A DNA stretch of 64,000 bases from Pyropia haitanensis (GCA_008729055.1 SDUX01000002.1:310001-374000); one strand, 5' to 3'; counted from the stretch's first letter, positions 1 to 10,409 are shown. The notes: generated by a model not told the origin, from the sequence alone. A program made the numbers and translations.

Positions 1-1064
1 TACACCCTCCCGCCCGTCCATCGCGGCCGCGACGGCCGCGGCGGCCCCCCCCCCCCGCGCCAGCACCAGCACCCCCCCCGTCACCGCATCGAGGCGGTGG
101 ACGACGGCCAGCCGCCCCGCCGCCGCGGCCGCCGCGACCGCCGCCACGTCGGCGGGCGCGACGGCCGGCGACGCTGTCCAGCCGCCCGCGGCGAGGAGGT
201 GCGTCAGCGCCGCGCGGCGGTACGTGCCGCACGGGTGGACGGGCACGCCGGGGGGCTTGGCCCAGGCGGTGAGGGTGGGCGTGACGGCGAGCAGGCGCGG
301 GGGGGGGGCCGCCCCGGCCGACGACTCGTGCCGGTGCGTGTCGTGCGTGAGCACGTCCCCGTTTGCGATCGTCGCGGTCACCGACGTTGGCGCGCCGTTG
401 CGCAGCAGCCGGCCCGACGCCACCTCCCGCGCCCAATAGTCATCGTCGGCAGCCGCCGCGTCGGCGGTGGTGGACGTCGGCATCGCCCCCCCCCCCGCCC
501 CACCCACCGCCGCCGCCGCCGCTGCCGCCGGCACGGGCCGGTGCAGCTCCGCGGCGAGGACCGCGCCGAGCGGCCGCCCCCGCCACCGCGCCTTGGCGTT
601 GAGCACCCACGTGTGCGGGTAGGGCACGACCAGCCGCCGGCCGCAGGTGGTCACCACGTAGTCCGCCGCGCTCGCGGCGGGGAGGTCCGCGCCGTGGGCC
701 TTGCGGCCAGCGGGGTGGGGCGCCCGCTTGGAGGAGGAGGGGCGCCGTCGCTTGGCGGGCGGGGGGGAACCGGCCGCGATCCCCGGGGGGGGGGGGAACG
801 CACCGTGGCCACGGCGGCACCGGCGGCGGCGACGGTGGCGGCGGCCGACGGCGGGGGGGTCGCACCGGTGGGGCCGCCCGTGTCCGCCCCATTCACCGCT
901 GGGGGGACAGGGGCGGCTACGCCAGGCGTGTCGGCGGCGGGCGCGACGGCGGCGGCGGCGGTGGGCGCGGCGGCAGGCGCGGCGGCGGCCGCCGAGGCTG
1001 CGGCCGCGGGGGCGACGGCGGCCGCGGCGGGCGGCGCCGCAGCCGGCGCACCCCCGCCGGTCAT
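1..1064 (-). CDS. RluA-family RNA pseudouridine synthase (RPUSD2/Pus9-like), C-terminus cut by window edge
   Basis: This enzyme isomerises uridine to pseudouridine in RNA. The frame holding the catalytic core is open from the left edge to beyond base 780. Reading on the minus strand it gives, in order, a block like YVV..PYPHTWVLNAKARW (about 660-560), an R-loop-like HDTHRHES stretch (about 340), a KPPGVPVHPCG motif (about 250) and the catalytic motif HRLDAVTGGVLVLAR (about 99-55), whose Asp is the nucleophile. This order is typical of the eukaryotic RIB2/RPUSD2 branch. The only sensible start, ATG at 1064-1062, opens an Ala/Pro-rich leader in a different frame. The two frames join if one base is restored in the 12-G run at 785-796, so an indel there is likely. 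The C-terminal part lies outside the window. The family call is firm; the 5' end is uncertain. Confidence 0.82.
785..796. repeat. G12 homopolymer coinciding with a reading-frame break
   Basis: A run of 12 G separates the leader frame of the pseudouridine synthase from its catalytic frame. Adding one base (or removing two) would make one continuous protein. Either a sequencing contraction or a true frameshift is possible. Confidence 0.7.
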
Positions 1065-1668
1065 ACCGCGCGGGGCGTGCCGCGCCGCGGTGCGTGACCC
1101 CGCCGCCGCCACCGCCACGGCCCGCCACAGCAGAGGCGCCAGCGTGGAAAAGCAGCGGGGGCGGGGGTGGGGTGCTTGGAGGGGCGGGAGGGAGGGGACA
1201 AGGGGGGGGGAGAGCGCGCGGCGGCGAGAGGGGAGGCCGATAACGGCGAGAGCAGACGCACAGAGAGAGATCAGCAGGGTTGAAAATACCTCTTCCGACA
1301 CCTTTTGGTTTCACCCTTGAAGATCAACAAAAGGTCGACATGTCAATTTGGTCGCAATAGTTTGAAAAAAACTCTCCGTGGCCAGCGTTTTGCCGCGGCT
1401 GCTGGTGCCGACGTGCGGAAGCTCGGCGTGGTGCAAAGAAGATGGACTGCCGGTTTGGCCAGCAGGGTGGCAGGGAAGAGGAGGACCCTTCTGACGAGAA
1501 GAGAATGAGAATATTGGCTTCATACACTCTGGCAAGCAGGCGACCCTCCCCGTCACATCTACACAACATTGACAGGTCAACAGCAGAGCAGCAGACTACG
1601 GACTCAACAATAGCAGATCTCCCCACGCACCCTAGCCCATCAATCACGTACCATCGCAGCATCCGTTA

Positions 1669-2007
1669 TCAGGCCGCGCTCGTGCATTTGCACCCCGCCG
1701 GCTCCTTGCTCTTCACCCACTCCACCCACTGCTTCTGCGACTTGGGCTTGGACCCGCCGCACACACACGCCTTGTTGCACTTGCAGGATCCCTTGCAGAT
1801 GCTACAGTCCGCGTGCGGACACGCGTTGGCCATCGCCTCCTTCATCTGCTCAATCGTGATCGTTCCACAGCCGCAGCTGGCCGGCTCACACTTGCACACC
1901 TTCTCAGCCAACGTGCACGTGCAGTCTGCCCAGGTGGCGCAGCCCCAGTTGAAGGAGGGCAGCGCGGCGCCGCTGGCAGAGGGGGGCGCGGCGGCGCTAG
2001 CCGACAT
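1669..2007 (-). CDS. Metallothionein-like Cys-rich protein
   Basis: A 112-residue protein with 16 cysteines, mostly as CxC and CxxC pairs (for example CTC, CKC, CGC, CSIC, CKC, CVC) in two clusters separated by a helical-looking linker (EQMKEAMANA), with a final CKC near the C-terminus. This arrangement is typical of metallothioneins that chelate Cu, Zn or Cd in the cytosol. The ATG at 2007 is preferred over a longer in-frame start at 2169, because the extra 54 residues are basic, lack the Cys pattern and lie in a stretch that looks like promoter/5' UTR. No intron is needed. Three TGCGCGC motifs lie just upstream. The exact metallothionein class cannot be assigned by eye; the Cys pattern makes the general call strong. 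Confidence 0.75.
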   Translation of the reverse strand: MSASAAAPPSASGAALPSFNWGCATWADCTCTLAEKVCKCEPASCGCGTITIEQMKEAMANACPHADCSICKGSCKCNKACVCGGSKPKSQKQWVEWVKSKEPAGCKCTSAA

Positions 2008-2088
2008 GACGACGGGGGAAGGGTGGCACCGGCACGACGGGAAGAGGCAGAAGAGAACGGTGACGGACGGACGACGAAGGCGGGGTGG

Positions 2089-2167
2089 GTGATGCGAGCT
2101 GGTCAGGTCGTGTGATGCGCGCTGGTGGGGTCGAGTCTTGCGCGCTGGCGCCGTACGTGATGCGCGC
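2089..2167. promoter_or_regulatory. Candidate metal-response-element cluster upstream of the metallothionein
   Basis: TGCGCGC, which fits the metazoan MRE core TGCRCNC, occurs at 2116-2122, 2139-2145 and 2161-2167. It lies within three partial repeats of GTGATGCG(A/C)GC beginning at 2089, 2112 and 2157. All sit 80-160 bases upstream of the metallothionein start. The motif is GC-rich, so chance occurrence in this genome is a real concern. Confidence 0.35.
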
Positions 2168-2843
2168 AAGCGCTCGAGCTGACAAGGTCCTCCTCAGGCT
2201 AAGAAGAGCTCGCGTGCGCCTGGGCGTAAAAGCTGAGTTCAGGCTCCCTCTACGTACGTTCCAGTGGAAGATCAAGTACAATCATTGACTAAGAGAAGGC
2301 GTATCTCCGATATTAGCCTGTATCAAGTGCACCATGCCAGAACGGGTGATTGACATATTTACTATCTTGGGCAGGACTATCGGCGTACTTTCCAGTTCTT
2401 GTTCCCATTGCGATACTTCAGACGTGACAAGTATTTCGAAGCAGTCCAAGTCACGGTCAACACCAAGACTGGGATTCGAACTCGTAGTCGTTCATTCGCA
2501 CACGGGCGCCGAATCCCGCCGAACTGCACGTCTCATTAGTACGGCGACAAGAAGTACACGACAAGCTGTCACCATCAACTGCCACGCGTGTCACAGGTCG
2601 GCAACGGTGGCATCCCTCTTCGCAGCCTCCTCCGCTGGCAGGCATCGACCTCTCCCGGTCACCTTCAGCTGCGGCCTCGGGCTCACCTGGCGACGGCATC
2701 CCGGCCGCCGATCAGACTACAGTCGTCTTTTGTCTGCGGGCTCCTTTCAAACCTCTGGCTTTGCTGCTGCTGTGGCTGCACCCGGCGCTGCCATCCCTGC
2801 CATCGTCGTTGCCTGCTGCTGCTCGCGCATCCCTCGCTTGGCA

Positions 2844-5800
2844 ATGCAATCCGCGCTCGACGGGGCCTCTGAGTCACAGCTGCCGCTCCCCTGGGATCCC
2901 GTCCCTGATGAGGCGCTGCCATGGCTGGCGCCTGGTGAGGCCGCACTTGCGGCAGTTCGACCCCTAGACGATACTGCCGGCCCGCCGCGACCAGCGGCCC
3001 TGCTCTCCGCGGCTGCCTCGGCCGCTGGTGTGGCATCAGCCTCCCCTTCCCCCCCTCCGCTGCGCGCTTCTGAGGGCGCTCCCGTCACAGCCGCCGCCGC
3101 GCGCGAGGCATCTGCCTGGTTGGCCGGCCTCTGCGCCCGCATCGCGTCGGCCGGCGGCCGCGACGGCCTGAGCCCGACCGAGCTCGCCGCGGCCGCGGTG
3201 GGTGCGCTGGCATCTGGCGGCGGCGGCGAGCAGGCAGAGCTGTTTGACCTCTTCCGCGGCGACTTTGACGCTGTCGCCGCCGTCCTTGGCCGCCGCGACG
3301 CGCTGCTGGCGTCGGTGGGCAGCGGTGGCGGCGGCGGCGGCGGCGGTGGCGGCGGTGGCGGTCGGGGGCGGGGGCGTGGCGGCGGTGGCGGAAGCGGTGG
3401 GTCTGGTGCTGCCTTGTCCCTTCGCGCGGCTCGCGCGGCAGCGCTTGCAGCTGCTCCCGGTGGGGGTGGCCGCCTGGCCGTCCCCGTCGACGTGGCAATT
3501 GAGACGGAGGGCGCACTCGCCGGCTTCCGCCGCTCTGCTGACGCTGCGGGCCCGTTGGGTGGGGTGGACCGGCTGGCCCTGCCGGCCGGCACTACCCGTA
3601 CGGTGTGTGAGGAGTACGAAGAAGTGATGGTTCCCGCGGTGCAGCGGGTGAATGAGGACAGCGGTACCGGCCGGCTAAACGTCTCTGCGGCGCTGGCGGC
3701 CTACCCTGGGCTGACAACGGCTTTTCGAGGCGTCGAGTCGCTCAACCGCCTCCAGTCGGCAGTCTTCCCGACGGCTTTTGAGAGCGCCGAGAACCTGCTG
3801 GTGTGCGCGCCTACAGGAGCTGGCAAGACCAACGTCGCGCTGCTGACCATTCTTCGGGAGGTGGCACACGCGCGGGGACAAGGGCCTGGGGGGCCAGGAG
3901 CGGGTGGCGCGTCGGTGTCGGCAAACGGGAGTCGGGGCGCCCCCGCTGGCGGTTCCTCGGGCTGGAAGGCCGTTTATGTGGCGCCCATGAAGGCGCTGGC
4001 GGCGGAAGTGGTGTCCAAGTTTGGCGCCCGCCTGGCACCGCTAGGCCTCTCTGTCAGGGAACTCACGGGCGACATGAACCTGACGCGTGCCGAGGCGGCT
4101 GCCACGGACATTATCGTGACCACCCCTGAGAAGTGGGATGTGGTCACCCGCAAGGCCGGCTCTGAGCTGGCGGCCGCCGTCACCCTTCTCATCATCGATG
4201 AGATCCACCTGCTCCACGACGACCGCGGCGCGGTGCTCGAGTCTCTCGTTGCGCGTACGCTGCGCGCGTCGGCCGCTGCGCAGCGACTGATTCGCCTCGT
4301 GGGGCTCTCCGCGACGCTGCCCAACTACCGAGATGTGGCCGCTTTCCTGCGGGTGAAGGAGGACGTGGGCCTCTTTCACTTTGACGCTAGCTACCGGCCC
4401 GTGCCCTTGTCGCAGACGTTCATCGGGGTCAAGGCTGGGGGGTCTGGCTCTGGCTACGCCGCCGCCCAAAAGCGCAACGCAGCCATGACAGCCGTATGCT
4501 GGGACAAGGTAGTGGACAGCCTCCACCGGGGGCACCAAGCCATGGTCTTTGTACACAGCCGTAAGGAGACTGTTACCACCGCAAGGGATCTACTCGAGGC
4601 GGCCGCCGAGGATGGCGTCAGCGACATCTTCATAGGGGGGGAGGACGGCGGGGGTGGTGGTGCCTCCACTAGCGTCCTGGATCGTGATGCAGGGTCCACC
4701 CGGACGGTGCCGACGGGCATGTCGTCGGCGGGAGGCACCGGCGCTGTGGGGCGGGGAGGCGGAACCTCTGCCCAGAGGGGGGGGGGCGCACCGACGCTTG
4801 GGAGCAGCGGGGGAGCGCGCGGCCGGGAGGGTGGGAGAGGCGGTGCGGCGAGTGGGGGCGGCAAAGGTGGCGGTGCCAGTGGAGCGAGTGGTGGCCGAGA
4901 CGGGGGGCGTGATGGCCGAGGTCGAGCGGCAGGCGGGCCTGCCCGTGGGGGGGGGAAGAGAAGAGGTGGCGGCCAAGGAGGGAGGGGGGGGCGTGACACT
5001 GGTGCGGACGCTGACGGCGGCGTGGCCGGTGGCGGCGCCGGCGCTGGTGGAGACGTTGGCAACGACGGCGACGACGGACGGCCTCACAAGGCCCTCCCGT
5101 CCTGGGCAGTGCGGGAGCTGTCCAATGCGCGTAGCGCCGAGGTCCAGCAGCTGTGCATGCAGGGCATTGGCGTTCACCACGCGGGCCTGCTTCGCTCGGA
5201 CCGGAACCTGGTTGAGCGCCTCTTTGCTGCTGGCTGCCTGAGGCTCCTGTGCTGTACCGCCACGCTCGCGTGGGGCGTCAACCTCCCTGCCCGGACGGTC
5301 GTGATCAAGGGCACCCAAGTGTACGACGCGTCCAAGGGTGGCTTTGTGCAGCTGGGCATCTTGGACGTGGCGCAGATCTTTGGTCGCGCCGGCCGCCCGC
5401 AGTTTGACTCTCACGGGGAGGGCATCATCCTGACTGCCCATGACCAGCTGGCCCACTACCTGCGACTGTTGACTGCGGCGCTGCCCATCGAGTCCCGCCT
5501 CGCATCTTCCGCGTCGGTGCTGGCAGACCATCTGAACGCGGAGCTGGTGTCGGGCACCGTCGCGTCTGTGAACGAGGCGGTGGCTTGGCTCGGTTACACG
5601 TTTCTTGGCGTACGAATGCGGCGCAACCCCCTCGCTTACGGGGTGCCATGGGAGGAGCTGGCCGCCGACCCGCAGCTGGCGGCGCGGCGAGCGACGATGG
5701 CCACCGCCGCGGCGGTGGCGCTGGACAAGGCGCGGATGGCGGCGTTTGACCCGGCCACAGGTGCGCTGATGCCCACCGAGACGGGCCGGGTGGCGTCTCA

Positions 5801-8800
5801 CTTTTACGTTGCCCACGCGACGATCGAGGTGTGGAACGAGCAGTTGGCACGGCTGCCACCGTCTGCCGACGGGGCGGCCATGGATGCCGCCGTCCTCCAC
5901 GCGGTGGCGAGTGCGGGGGAGTTTGCGCAGCTCCGCTCCCGTGACACGGAGCTGGCCGAGTTGTCTGCGCTGCGGGACCGCGCCTGTCCTGTGGCGGTGA
6001 AGGCCAAGCCCGACACGCGGGAGGGTAAGGTTAACATCCTCATCCAGGCCCATCTATCGCGCGTGCCTGTCACCCTGTCAGACATGTCGTATGTGGTGCA
6101 GTCGGGCTCCCGGCTGCTGCGCGCACTGTTTGCGCTTGCCCTCCAACGGTCCAACCCGTCTCTCGCTGCGGCGGCGTTGGACCTGGCCCGCGCCAGTGAC
6201 GCCCGCGTGTGGCCGTTTCAGCATCCACTGCGACAGCTGGCGACCGAGGAGGTGCGCCGTGCGCGTGGGCGCATGCCCTACGTGCCTTCGGACGCGGTGG
6301 CGCTGCTAGAGGAGACCGCCGCCCGCGATGGGGAGGAGGTTGACCGGACCAGCCTGGACGCCCTGCGGCGGACACCCAAGGCGGGCCTGGAAGCGCTGCT
6401 CCACTCACCGGCGCGTGCGTCGGCAGTGGCAGTTGGTGCTCGGGTGCTGCCGCTGATGGGGGTGGGTGACTTGCGGGCGGCGCCGCTGAGCCGCACCCTT
6501 CTCCGCGTGACGGCGACGCTGCTGCCGCAATTTGAGTGGAGCGACGGGGTGCTGCACGGCACCAGCCACGGCTGGTGGGTATGGCTTGAGGACGATGAGG
6601 GCGAGCGCATCTACCACGCGGAACGGCTCGTACTGACCAAGCCGCAGGTACTTGCTGCGCGGACGCGGATGGCTGTGGCTGACGCGGCGCGGCGGCGGCG
6701 GCGACAGGCGGCACGGACGGCGGCTGGGCAGGAGAGGGGAGAGAGGGGGGGCACAGGGGGGGGGCTCCCGCGAGGTGGCGGCGGTGGCGGTGGCCCCCGC
6801 GGGATGTCGCTTAATCGTGCTGACCAGTCTGCCGGCGCAGGTCAAGCACTCCCCCCCACACCGCCGTGGGAGGATGACACGGCCGAGGCGGTGGGCATCC
6901 CTCTGGTCATGACCGTTCCCGTCTTTGATCCGCCGAGCGTGCGCTACTGGCTCCGCGTCGAGTCCGAGTCGTGGCACACGGGCGGCGGCGGCAGTGGCGC
7001 GGTTGACGTGGGCGTACTCGCGCTGCCGCAGCGCACCCCCCCCGCGTCGCGGCTGCTCGCGCTGCGCCCCCTCCCCGCGGCGGACGTGGTCACCGGGGTG
7101 GACGCGTCTCCCGCGGCGGCGGCACTGGTCCGCGGTGTCACCGCGCTCAACGCCATTCAGTCGCAGGTCTTTCACGCCATCTTCCACACTGATGCCGCGG
7201 CGCTGCTGGTGGCGCCGCCAGGCTCGGGGCGGGGGACAGTGGGGGGCCTTGCCGCGCTGCGCGCGTGGCGCACGCGGCCCGGTAAGGCGGTCGTGATGCT
7301 GGCACCAACAGGGGAAGCGGTGGCGGAGCGCGTTGAGGCGCTCCTTCGGGCGGGGGTAGTTGTTAGGCCTGCCGGGGATCGTGATGGCGACGGCGATGGT
7401 GGCACCCGTGGCGGCTATGGCTATGGAGGCAGCAGCCGCATGAATGGGCGGGCGCCCCCCGGGGGCGGGGCCGACGCGCCCGCAGCCGGGGAACCGGGTA
7501 GCGGGGGCGTGATGGCACCTAAGACGGTCTTGCAGCTCGGGGGCATGGAGTCTGCTTCAGCCACCTTTGCAGCCGCGGCCGCGCTTGCCGCCCGATGGGA
7601 CGCTGCGCCTGTGGCAGACCTGGTAGTTGCCACCGCCGCCGCCTGGGCGGCCGTTTGGCGCCACTGGTCGGCGACCATGTTTGGCAGTCGCGTGTCGCTG
7701 CTGCTGTTTGAGCACCTCCACCTGCTGGACGAGGCGCCCGATGCAGAGTTGATTGGCACCCGCGCGCGGCAGCTCAATGCCTTCCTCACCGCCGGGTCGG
7801 CGGCGGCGGTGGGCCCCGCGCCCCGCCCCGGCGGCAGCGGCGGACGGGTGGTGGAAGTGCTGACGCCACCCGTGTCGCCCGTGCGGCTAGTCGCAACGGC
7901 CGCACCCGTCAGCAGCGGCCTGGAGCTGGCCAACTGGCTGGGCGTGGGGCCGGGGGCGGCCTGGCGGTTTGCGGCTGCCGCGCGGCCCGTGCCGCTGGTG
8001 ACGACCGTCGTAGGCGTGGCGGGCGACCGTCCTTCGGCGCAGGCTGCGGCCATGAGCCGCCTCGCGTATGGGGCGCTCGCGCGGCTCAGCCGCGCGACAA
8101 CCGCCTCCCAGGGGGCAGGGGGGAGCGCCGCCGCGGCCGGCGCTGGCGGTGTGGCGGCGGCGGCGGCGGCGGAGCCGGCAGCGCGAGTGGCGGTTGGCGA
8201 CGGGCCAGCCGCGACGGCGGCGGGCGCGGCTGCGGTCGCCGCCGCCGCCGCGGCCGCCGCCGCACCGGCGACCGCGACGGCCCTCATCTACGTGCCGTCG
8301 GTGAGGCAAGTGCGGGTGACGGGGATGCTGCTCATCCGGCTGGCTGCCGCTGACGGTAACGCCCGGCGGTTTGTTGTGCCGGGCCACGAAAACGCCATTT
8401 TTGATGCGGTGATGGAGCTGGGTGGCGGCGGCGGCGGCGGCGGTGGCGGCGGTGGCAGCGCCCGCGACGCCGAGGACGACGTGGCAGTCCGGGAGGCGAT
8501 TGAGTTTGGGGTTGGCCTCGAGCACGAGCGCCTGCGGCCACGTACCCGCGCGGTCGTGCGACGGCTGTTTGCGGCCGGCGCCCTGCGAGTGCTGGTCAGC
8601 ACGGTCGGCCTTGCGTGGCGGCCGGGTGGCATCCGGGCGTCCCTGGTGGTCGTGCAGGGCACTCAGGTGTTTGACATACGCCGGCGGGTGCACACAGACA
8701 TCCCCGCCGCGACGCTCGCGCAGATGGTTGGCCGCGCTGGCCGGCAGCGGGTGCACCCCCTGCCGCCGCCGCCGCCGCCGCCGGTGCTCTACACGGACAT

Positions 8801-10409
8801 CCCGGGGGCCACTGCCACGGCAGCGGCCGAGGCGCTGCCCCCCGCGGTGGGGGACACCCGTGGAGAGGCGGTTGTGCTCGTCGCCGAGGCGCGCAAGCCC
8901 CTCGTGTCGATGCACATCCACGGCGCGCTGCCGGTTGAGTCGGCGCTGACCGTCGCGACGCCCTCCGCTGCGTCTGGCCCCGCGGTCGCCGACGTGGCGG
9001 ACACCCTCTTGGCCGAGGTGGCGGCCGGCCGCGTTGCCTCCACTGCCGACGCCCTCGACTGGCTGACGTGGACCTTTTTCCTCCGCCGGCTGCTGATGAA
9101 CCCGAGCTACTATGGCCTGGGCGACGAGGCGGCTGACGGTGCCGACACGGAGAGCGACGACGACGACGGCGGTGGTGGTGGCGGCGACGCCGCGGCGGGG
9201 GGGGCGTCCATCACCGCGGCGGCGCCCGCGGCGGGGGCCGTGGTCGGGTCAGACGACTGGGACCCCACCGCAGGGGTTGTGCGCGAGGCGGACCGGCTGG
9301 CTGATGAGGCGGCGACGGCCGAGCGGCGGCGACAGGCGCACCTGCCCACCGCCGAGCACATTGCCGCGCACTGCTCGGCAGTGGTGGCACGGGCGCTTGC
9401 GCACCTCGCCGCGTGCGGCCTCGTGGCGCTGAAGTCGTGGCCGACCGCGGCGGGGGGGGGGGGGGGGACATCCGCCAGGGACGTTGGCGGCGCGGTCGGC
9501 GGTGGGGGGAGCGGCCGCGGCCGTCGGGGCGGTCGGCCGCTGCCGGTCGTCGCCCCCGCCGGACCCGCCCTTTCCACCACGGACGGTCCCTACGCGTCCG
9601 TCGACGGCCTGGACGTGCGGGCCACCCACTGGGGCCGTGTCGCGGCCAAGTACGGGCTGCGACCCGCGTCGGCCGCCCGGCTGGCCACCGCCGCCGCCGC
9701 CGCAACGGGTGGCGGCGGCGGTAGCTTCCCCCCGCTGTGTGCGTCCCTGCTGACGGCCGTCGGCTCGTGCGAGGAGGTGACGCGAGTCGTCGCGTCGCGG
9801 TCCCGGGACGCGGCGCTCGTTGCCACGCTGTCGGCGCCGCTCGCGGCCGCGCTGCTCGCGCGTTCCCCCGGGGGGACGGCGGCTGTCCCTGCAGACGCGT
9901 CGGCGGCGGCTTCGCCCCCCCTGCCATCGCCGCTAGTCGACCCGGCGCTGCTGCCGGCGGCGGCGACCTCGCCGCCGCCGGCCGGAGGCACCTCTGCTGG
10001 GGAGCCGGCCGCGGCCGGCGCCGCGACCGCCGTGGCGGCCGCCGAGGACGCGACGCGCGTCGCGTGGGGCCTCCCGACCCGCGCCGACGCGGCGGCCACC
10101 CTCCGCGCCACCGCCGCGGCGGCCGCCGCTGCCGCGGCCGCCGCCTCGGCTGACCGCCCCGGTGGGGGTAGCGGCGGCGGCGGTGGCGGCGATGAGCGCG
10201 GCGTGGCGGCGGCCAAGGCGACGGCGCTGCTGGTGGCGCGCGTCACGGGCGTGCGCGTCGACGGCGGCGGGGCGGGAGAGGACGGGCGGGCCGCGGCGGC
10301 CGCGGCGGGGCGGCTGCTTGCCGCGGTCGCGGAAGGGGGGGGCGGAGAGGCCCGCCGCGCCGCGGCCACGCTGGCGCGGTCGCTTGCGGTGCCCCGGTCG
10401 TCGGCGTAG
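2844..10409 (+). CDS. ASCC3: ASCC3/Slh1-like Ski2-family RNA helicase, two cassettes
   Basis: A single-exon 2521-residue tandem-cassette helicase. Family members dissociate collided ribosomes (RQC-trigger) and take part in alkylation repair. Cassette 1 looks intact: CAPTGAGKT near residue 322, YVAPMKALAAE, ELTGDMNL, TTPEKWDVVTRK, IDEIH near 450, GLSATLPNY near 487, HHAGLL and FGRAGRPQ, followed by winged-helix and Sec63-like regions (about 980-1290). The APMKALAAE, ELTGDM and TTPEKWDVVTRK wording fits ASCC3/Slh1 better than Brr2. An Arg/Gly-rich insert (about residues 600-750) splits RecA2 of cassette 1. Cassette 2 is degenerate: its Walker A reads GSGRGT (no GKT Lys) near residue 1457 and its DExH position reads FEHLH near 1620. 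The ATG at 2844 is chosen because the in-frame upstream extension from 2334 looks non-coding; the longer start cannot be excluded. The tail from about residue 2150 is Ala/Gly-rich. Confidence 0.88.
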   Translation: MQSALDGASESQLPLPWDPVPDEALPWLAPGEAALAAVRPLDDTAGPPRPAALLSAAASAAGVASASPSPPPLRASEGAPVTAAAAREASAWLAGLCARIASAGGRDGLSPTELAAAAVGALASGGGGEQAELFDLFRGDFDAVAAVLGRRDALLASVGSGGGGGGGGGGGGGRGRGRGGGGGSGGSGAALSLRAARAAALAAAPGGGGRLAVPVDVAIETEGALAGFRRSADAAGPLGGVDRLALPAGTTRTVCEEYEEVMVPAVQRVNEDSGTGRLNVSAALAAYPGLTTAFRGVESLNRLQSAVFPTAFESAENLLVCAPTGAGKTNVALLTILREVAHARGQGPGGPGAGGASVSANGSRGAPAGGSSGWKAVYVAPMKALAAEVVSKFGARLAPLGLSVRELTGDMNLTRAEAAATDIIVTTPEKWDVVTRKAGSELAAAVTLLIIDEIHLLHDDRGAVLESLVARTLRASAAAQRLIRLVGLSATLPNYRDVAAFLRVKEDVGLFHFDASYRPVPLSQTFIGVKAGGSGSGYAAAQKRNAAMTAVCWDKVVDSLHRGHQAMVFVHSRKETVTTARDLLEAAAEDGVSDIFIGGEDGGGGGASTSVLDRDAGSTRTVPTGMSSAGGTGAVGRGGGTSAQRGGGAPTLGSSGGARGREGGRGGAASGGGKGGGASGASGGRDGGRDGRGRAAGGPARGGGKRRGGGQGGRGGRDTGADADGGVAGGGAGAGGDVGNDGDDGRPHKALPSWAVRELSNARSAEVQQLCMQGIGVHHAGLLRSDRNLVERLFAAGCLRLLCCTATLAWGVNLPARTVVIKGTQVYDASKGGFVQLGILDVAQIFGRAGRPQFDSHGEGIILTAHDQLAHYLRLLTAALPIESRLASSASVLADHLNAELVSGTVASVNEAVAWLGYTFLGVRMRRNPLAYGVPWEELAADPQLAARRATMATAAAVALDKARMAAFDPATGALMPTETGRVASHFYVAHATIEVWNEQLARLPPSADGAAMDAAVLHAVASAGEFAQLRSRDTELAELSALRDRACPVAVKAKPDTREGKVNILIQAHLSRVPVTLSDMSYVVQSGSRLLRALFALALQRSNPSLAAAALDLARASDARVWPFQHPLRQLATEEVRRARGRMPYVPSDAVALLEETAARDGEEVDRTSLDALRRTPKAGLEALLHSPARASAVAVGARVLPLMGVGDLRAAPLSRTLLRVTATLLPQFEWSDGVLHGTSHGWWVWLEDDEGERIYHAERLVLTKPQVLAARTRMAVADAARRRRRQAARTAAGQERGERGGTGGGLPRGGGGGGGPRGMSLNRADQSAGAGQALPPTPPWEDDTAEAVGIPLVMTVPVFDPPSVRYWLRVESESWHTGGGGSGAVDVGVLALPQRTPPASRLLALRPLPAADVVTGVDASPAAAALVRGVTALNAIQSQVFHAIFHTDAAALLVAPPGSGRGTVGGLAALRAWRTRPGKAVVMLAPTGEAVAERVEALLRAGVVVRPAGDRDGDGDGGTRGGYGYGGSSRMNGRAPPGGGADAPAAGEPGSGGVMAPKTVLQLGGMESASATFAAAAALAARWDAAPVADLVVATAAAWAAVWRHWSATMFGSRVSLLLFEHLHLLDEAPDAELIGTRARQLNAFLTAGSAAAVGPAPRPGGSGGRVVEVLTPPVSPVRLVATAAPVSSGLELANWLGVGPGAAWRFAAAARPVPLVTTVVGVAGDRPSAQAAAMSRLAYGALARLSRATTASQGAGGSAAAAGAGGVAAAAAAEPAARVAVGDGPAATAAGAAAVAAAAAAAAAPATATALIYVPSVRQVRVTGMLLIRLAAADGNARRFVVPGHENAIFDAVMELGGGGGGGGGGGGSARDAEDDVAVREAIEFGVGLEHERLRPRTRAVVRRLFAAGALRVLVSTVGLAWRPGGIRASLVVVQGTQVFDIRRRVHTDIPAATLAQMVGRAGRQRVHPLPPPPPPPVLYTDIPGATATAAAEALPPAVGDTRGEAVVLVAEARKPLVSMHIHGALPVESALTVATPSAASGPAVADVADTLLAEVAAGRVASTADALDWLTWTFFLRRLLMNPSYYGLGDEAADGADTESDDDDGGGGGGDAAAGGASITAAAPAAGAVVGSDDWDPTAGVVREADRLADEAATAERRRQAHLPTAEHIAAHCSAVVARALAHLAACGLVALKSWPTAAGGGGGTSARDVGGAVGGGGSGRGRRGGRPLPVVAPAGPALSTTDGPYASVDGLDVRATHWGRVAAKYGLRPASAARLATAAAAATGGGGGSFPPLCASLLTAVGSCEEVTRVVASRSRDAALVATLSAPLAAALLARSPGGTAAVPADASAAASPPLPSPLVDPALLPAAATSPPPAGGTSAGEPAAAGAATAVAAAEDATRVAWGLPTRADAAATLRATAAAAAAAAAAASADRPGGGSGGGGGGDERGVAAAKATALLVARVTGVRVDGGGAGEDGRAAAAAAGRLLAAVAEGGGGEARRAAATLARSLAVPRSSA

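Noticed and set aside
2008..2169. Longer 166-codon form of the metallothionein
   Set aside because: The extra 54 residues are basic and without the Cys pattern, and they overlap repeated promoter-like motifs.
2461..2580. tRNA-like B-box (GAGTTCGAATCCC on the minus strand) with a possible anticodon-like hairpin
   Set aside because: The T-stem does not pair, no acceptor stem can be formed and no proper A box is positioned upstream.
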